NCBI GenBank assembly: GCA_028689655.1
Contig: JAQVCT010000011.1
Location: 1-64,000 of the forward strand
Reading direction: 5' to 3'
Source: Lachnospiraceae bacterium
GTDB taxonomy: Bacteria > Bacillota > Clostridia > Lachnospirales > Lachnospiraceae
Length of the DNA stretch: 64,000 nt
In this document: in pieces, positions 63,934-64,000 of the stretch
Numbering within the stretch: the stretch's first letter is position 1
Layout of the letters: each line of letters opens with the position of its first letter
Position numbers and translations under genes: made by a program
The notes under the pieces: model-generated
Databases searched by the model: none
Told to the model about the DNA's origin: nothing
The model's input: only the letters and a program-made list of their open reading frames with translations

Positions 63934-64000
63934 ATGACAATATCTGCAACAAGTCTTACTAATCTGTATAGTAATACAGGCAGTATAGTGACAGGCACTA
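63934..64000 (+). CDS. fliK: Start of a gene cut by the window end, probably fliK
   Basis: Only 22 codons are visible, beginning MTISATSLTNLYSNTGS. A strong AAAGGAGGAAG ribosome site precedes the ATG. Its place directly after fliJ and the MotE-like gene is where the hook-length control protein FliK usually lies; the sequence alone does not prove it. Confidence 0.55.
   Translation, partial: MTISATSLTNLYSNTGSIVTGT

Noticed and set aside
1..64000. tRNA genes, rRNA genes, insertion sequences or prophage
   Set aside because: I found no cloverleaf with a TTCGA-type arm, no rRNA sequence, and no transposase, integrase or phage structural protein.

Overview
The window looks like chromosome of a motile, spore-forming, anaerobic Firmicute of the Lachnospiraceae (Clostridia), close to the Roseburia/Agathobacter group. 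I infer this from the gene families and their order: a separate PurO-type IMP cyclohydrolase beside a stand-alone AICAR transformylase, TPP, ZTP and T-box RNA leaders, sporulation genes (gpr, spoIIP, sigK), topA-codY leading into a flagellar operon, DUF1540, the moderate A+T content and strong GGAGG ribosome binding sites. No species was assigned by any search. I see no rRNA, tRNA, CRISPR array, prophage or insertion sequence.

Layout. 1-2.4 kb: the last two steps of IMP synthesis (purO, purH-type) behind a ZTP riboswitch. 2.5-6.6 kb: LysR regulator, MATE exporter, flavodoxin and Fe-S aldo/keto reductase. 6.9-7.7 kb: thiT on the minus strand under a TPP riboswitch. 7.8-15.9 kb: YesM/YesN-type two-component system (minus) next to a sugar ABC importer (binding protein and two permeases, no ATPase gene) and a DUF2961/GH172 glycosidase. 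16.4-19.4 kb: rubredoxin-GltS flavoprotein and a HAD-CPBP fusion protein. 19.9-26.1 kb: gltB-gltD. 26.2-28.8 kb (minus): luxS, SAH/MTA nucleosidase, MATE exporter. 29.3-33.4 kb: secreted Ig-like protein, T-box-controlled small membrane protein plus thrS, DUF1540 protein. 33.8-35.2 kb: infC-rpmI-rplT with L20-type leader and AUU start. 35.6-40.8 kb: OPT peptide transporter, PqqD-like protein, pepD, ybaK, YgjP-type metallohydrolase. 40.8-41.1 kb: rpsT (minus). 41.3-49.6 kb: gpr, spoIIP, lepA, hemW, sigK, degenerate HD-GYP protein, pilT. 49.9-55.1 kb: comM/yifB, dprA, topA. 55.2-64 kb: codY, then flgB-flgC-fliE-fliF-fliG-fliH-fliI-fliJ-motE-like-fliK (cut by the window end).

How it works together. 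Much of the window is nutrient sensing tied to housekeeping: four RNA leaders (ZTP, TPP, threonyl T-box, L20) control purine, thiamine, aminoacylation and ribosome genes, and CodY (GTP/branched-chain amino acids) sits directly upstream of the motility operon. The sugar importer and GH172 enzyme form one inducible carbohydrate unit, and OPT/PepD a peptide-use unit.

The least expected feature is not a gene. At seven or more intergenic places the DNA is built from short perfect stems, most closed by a three-base loop, usually GAA or AAA. One module is tandemly repeated four times between pilT and comM, and related copies recur at 16.0 and 33.0 kb. Other notable points are the HAD-CPBP fusion, SigK without a pro-sequence, a small ORF between the T-box and thrS, and a HD-GYP protein lacking its GYP motif.
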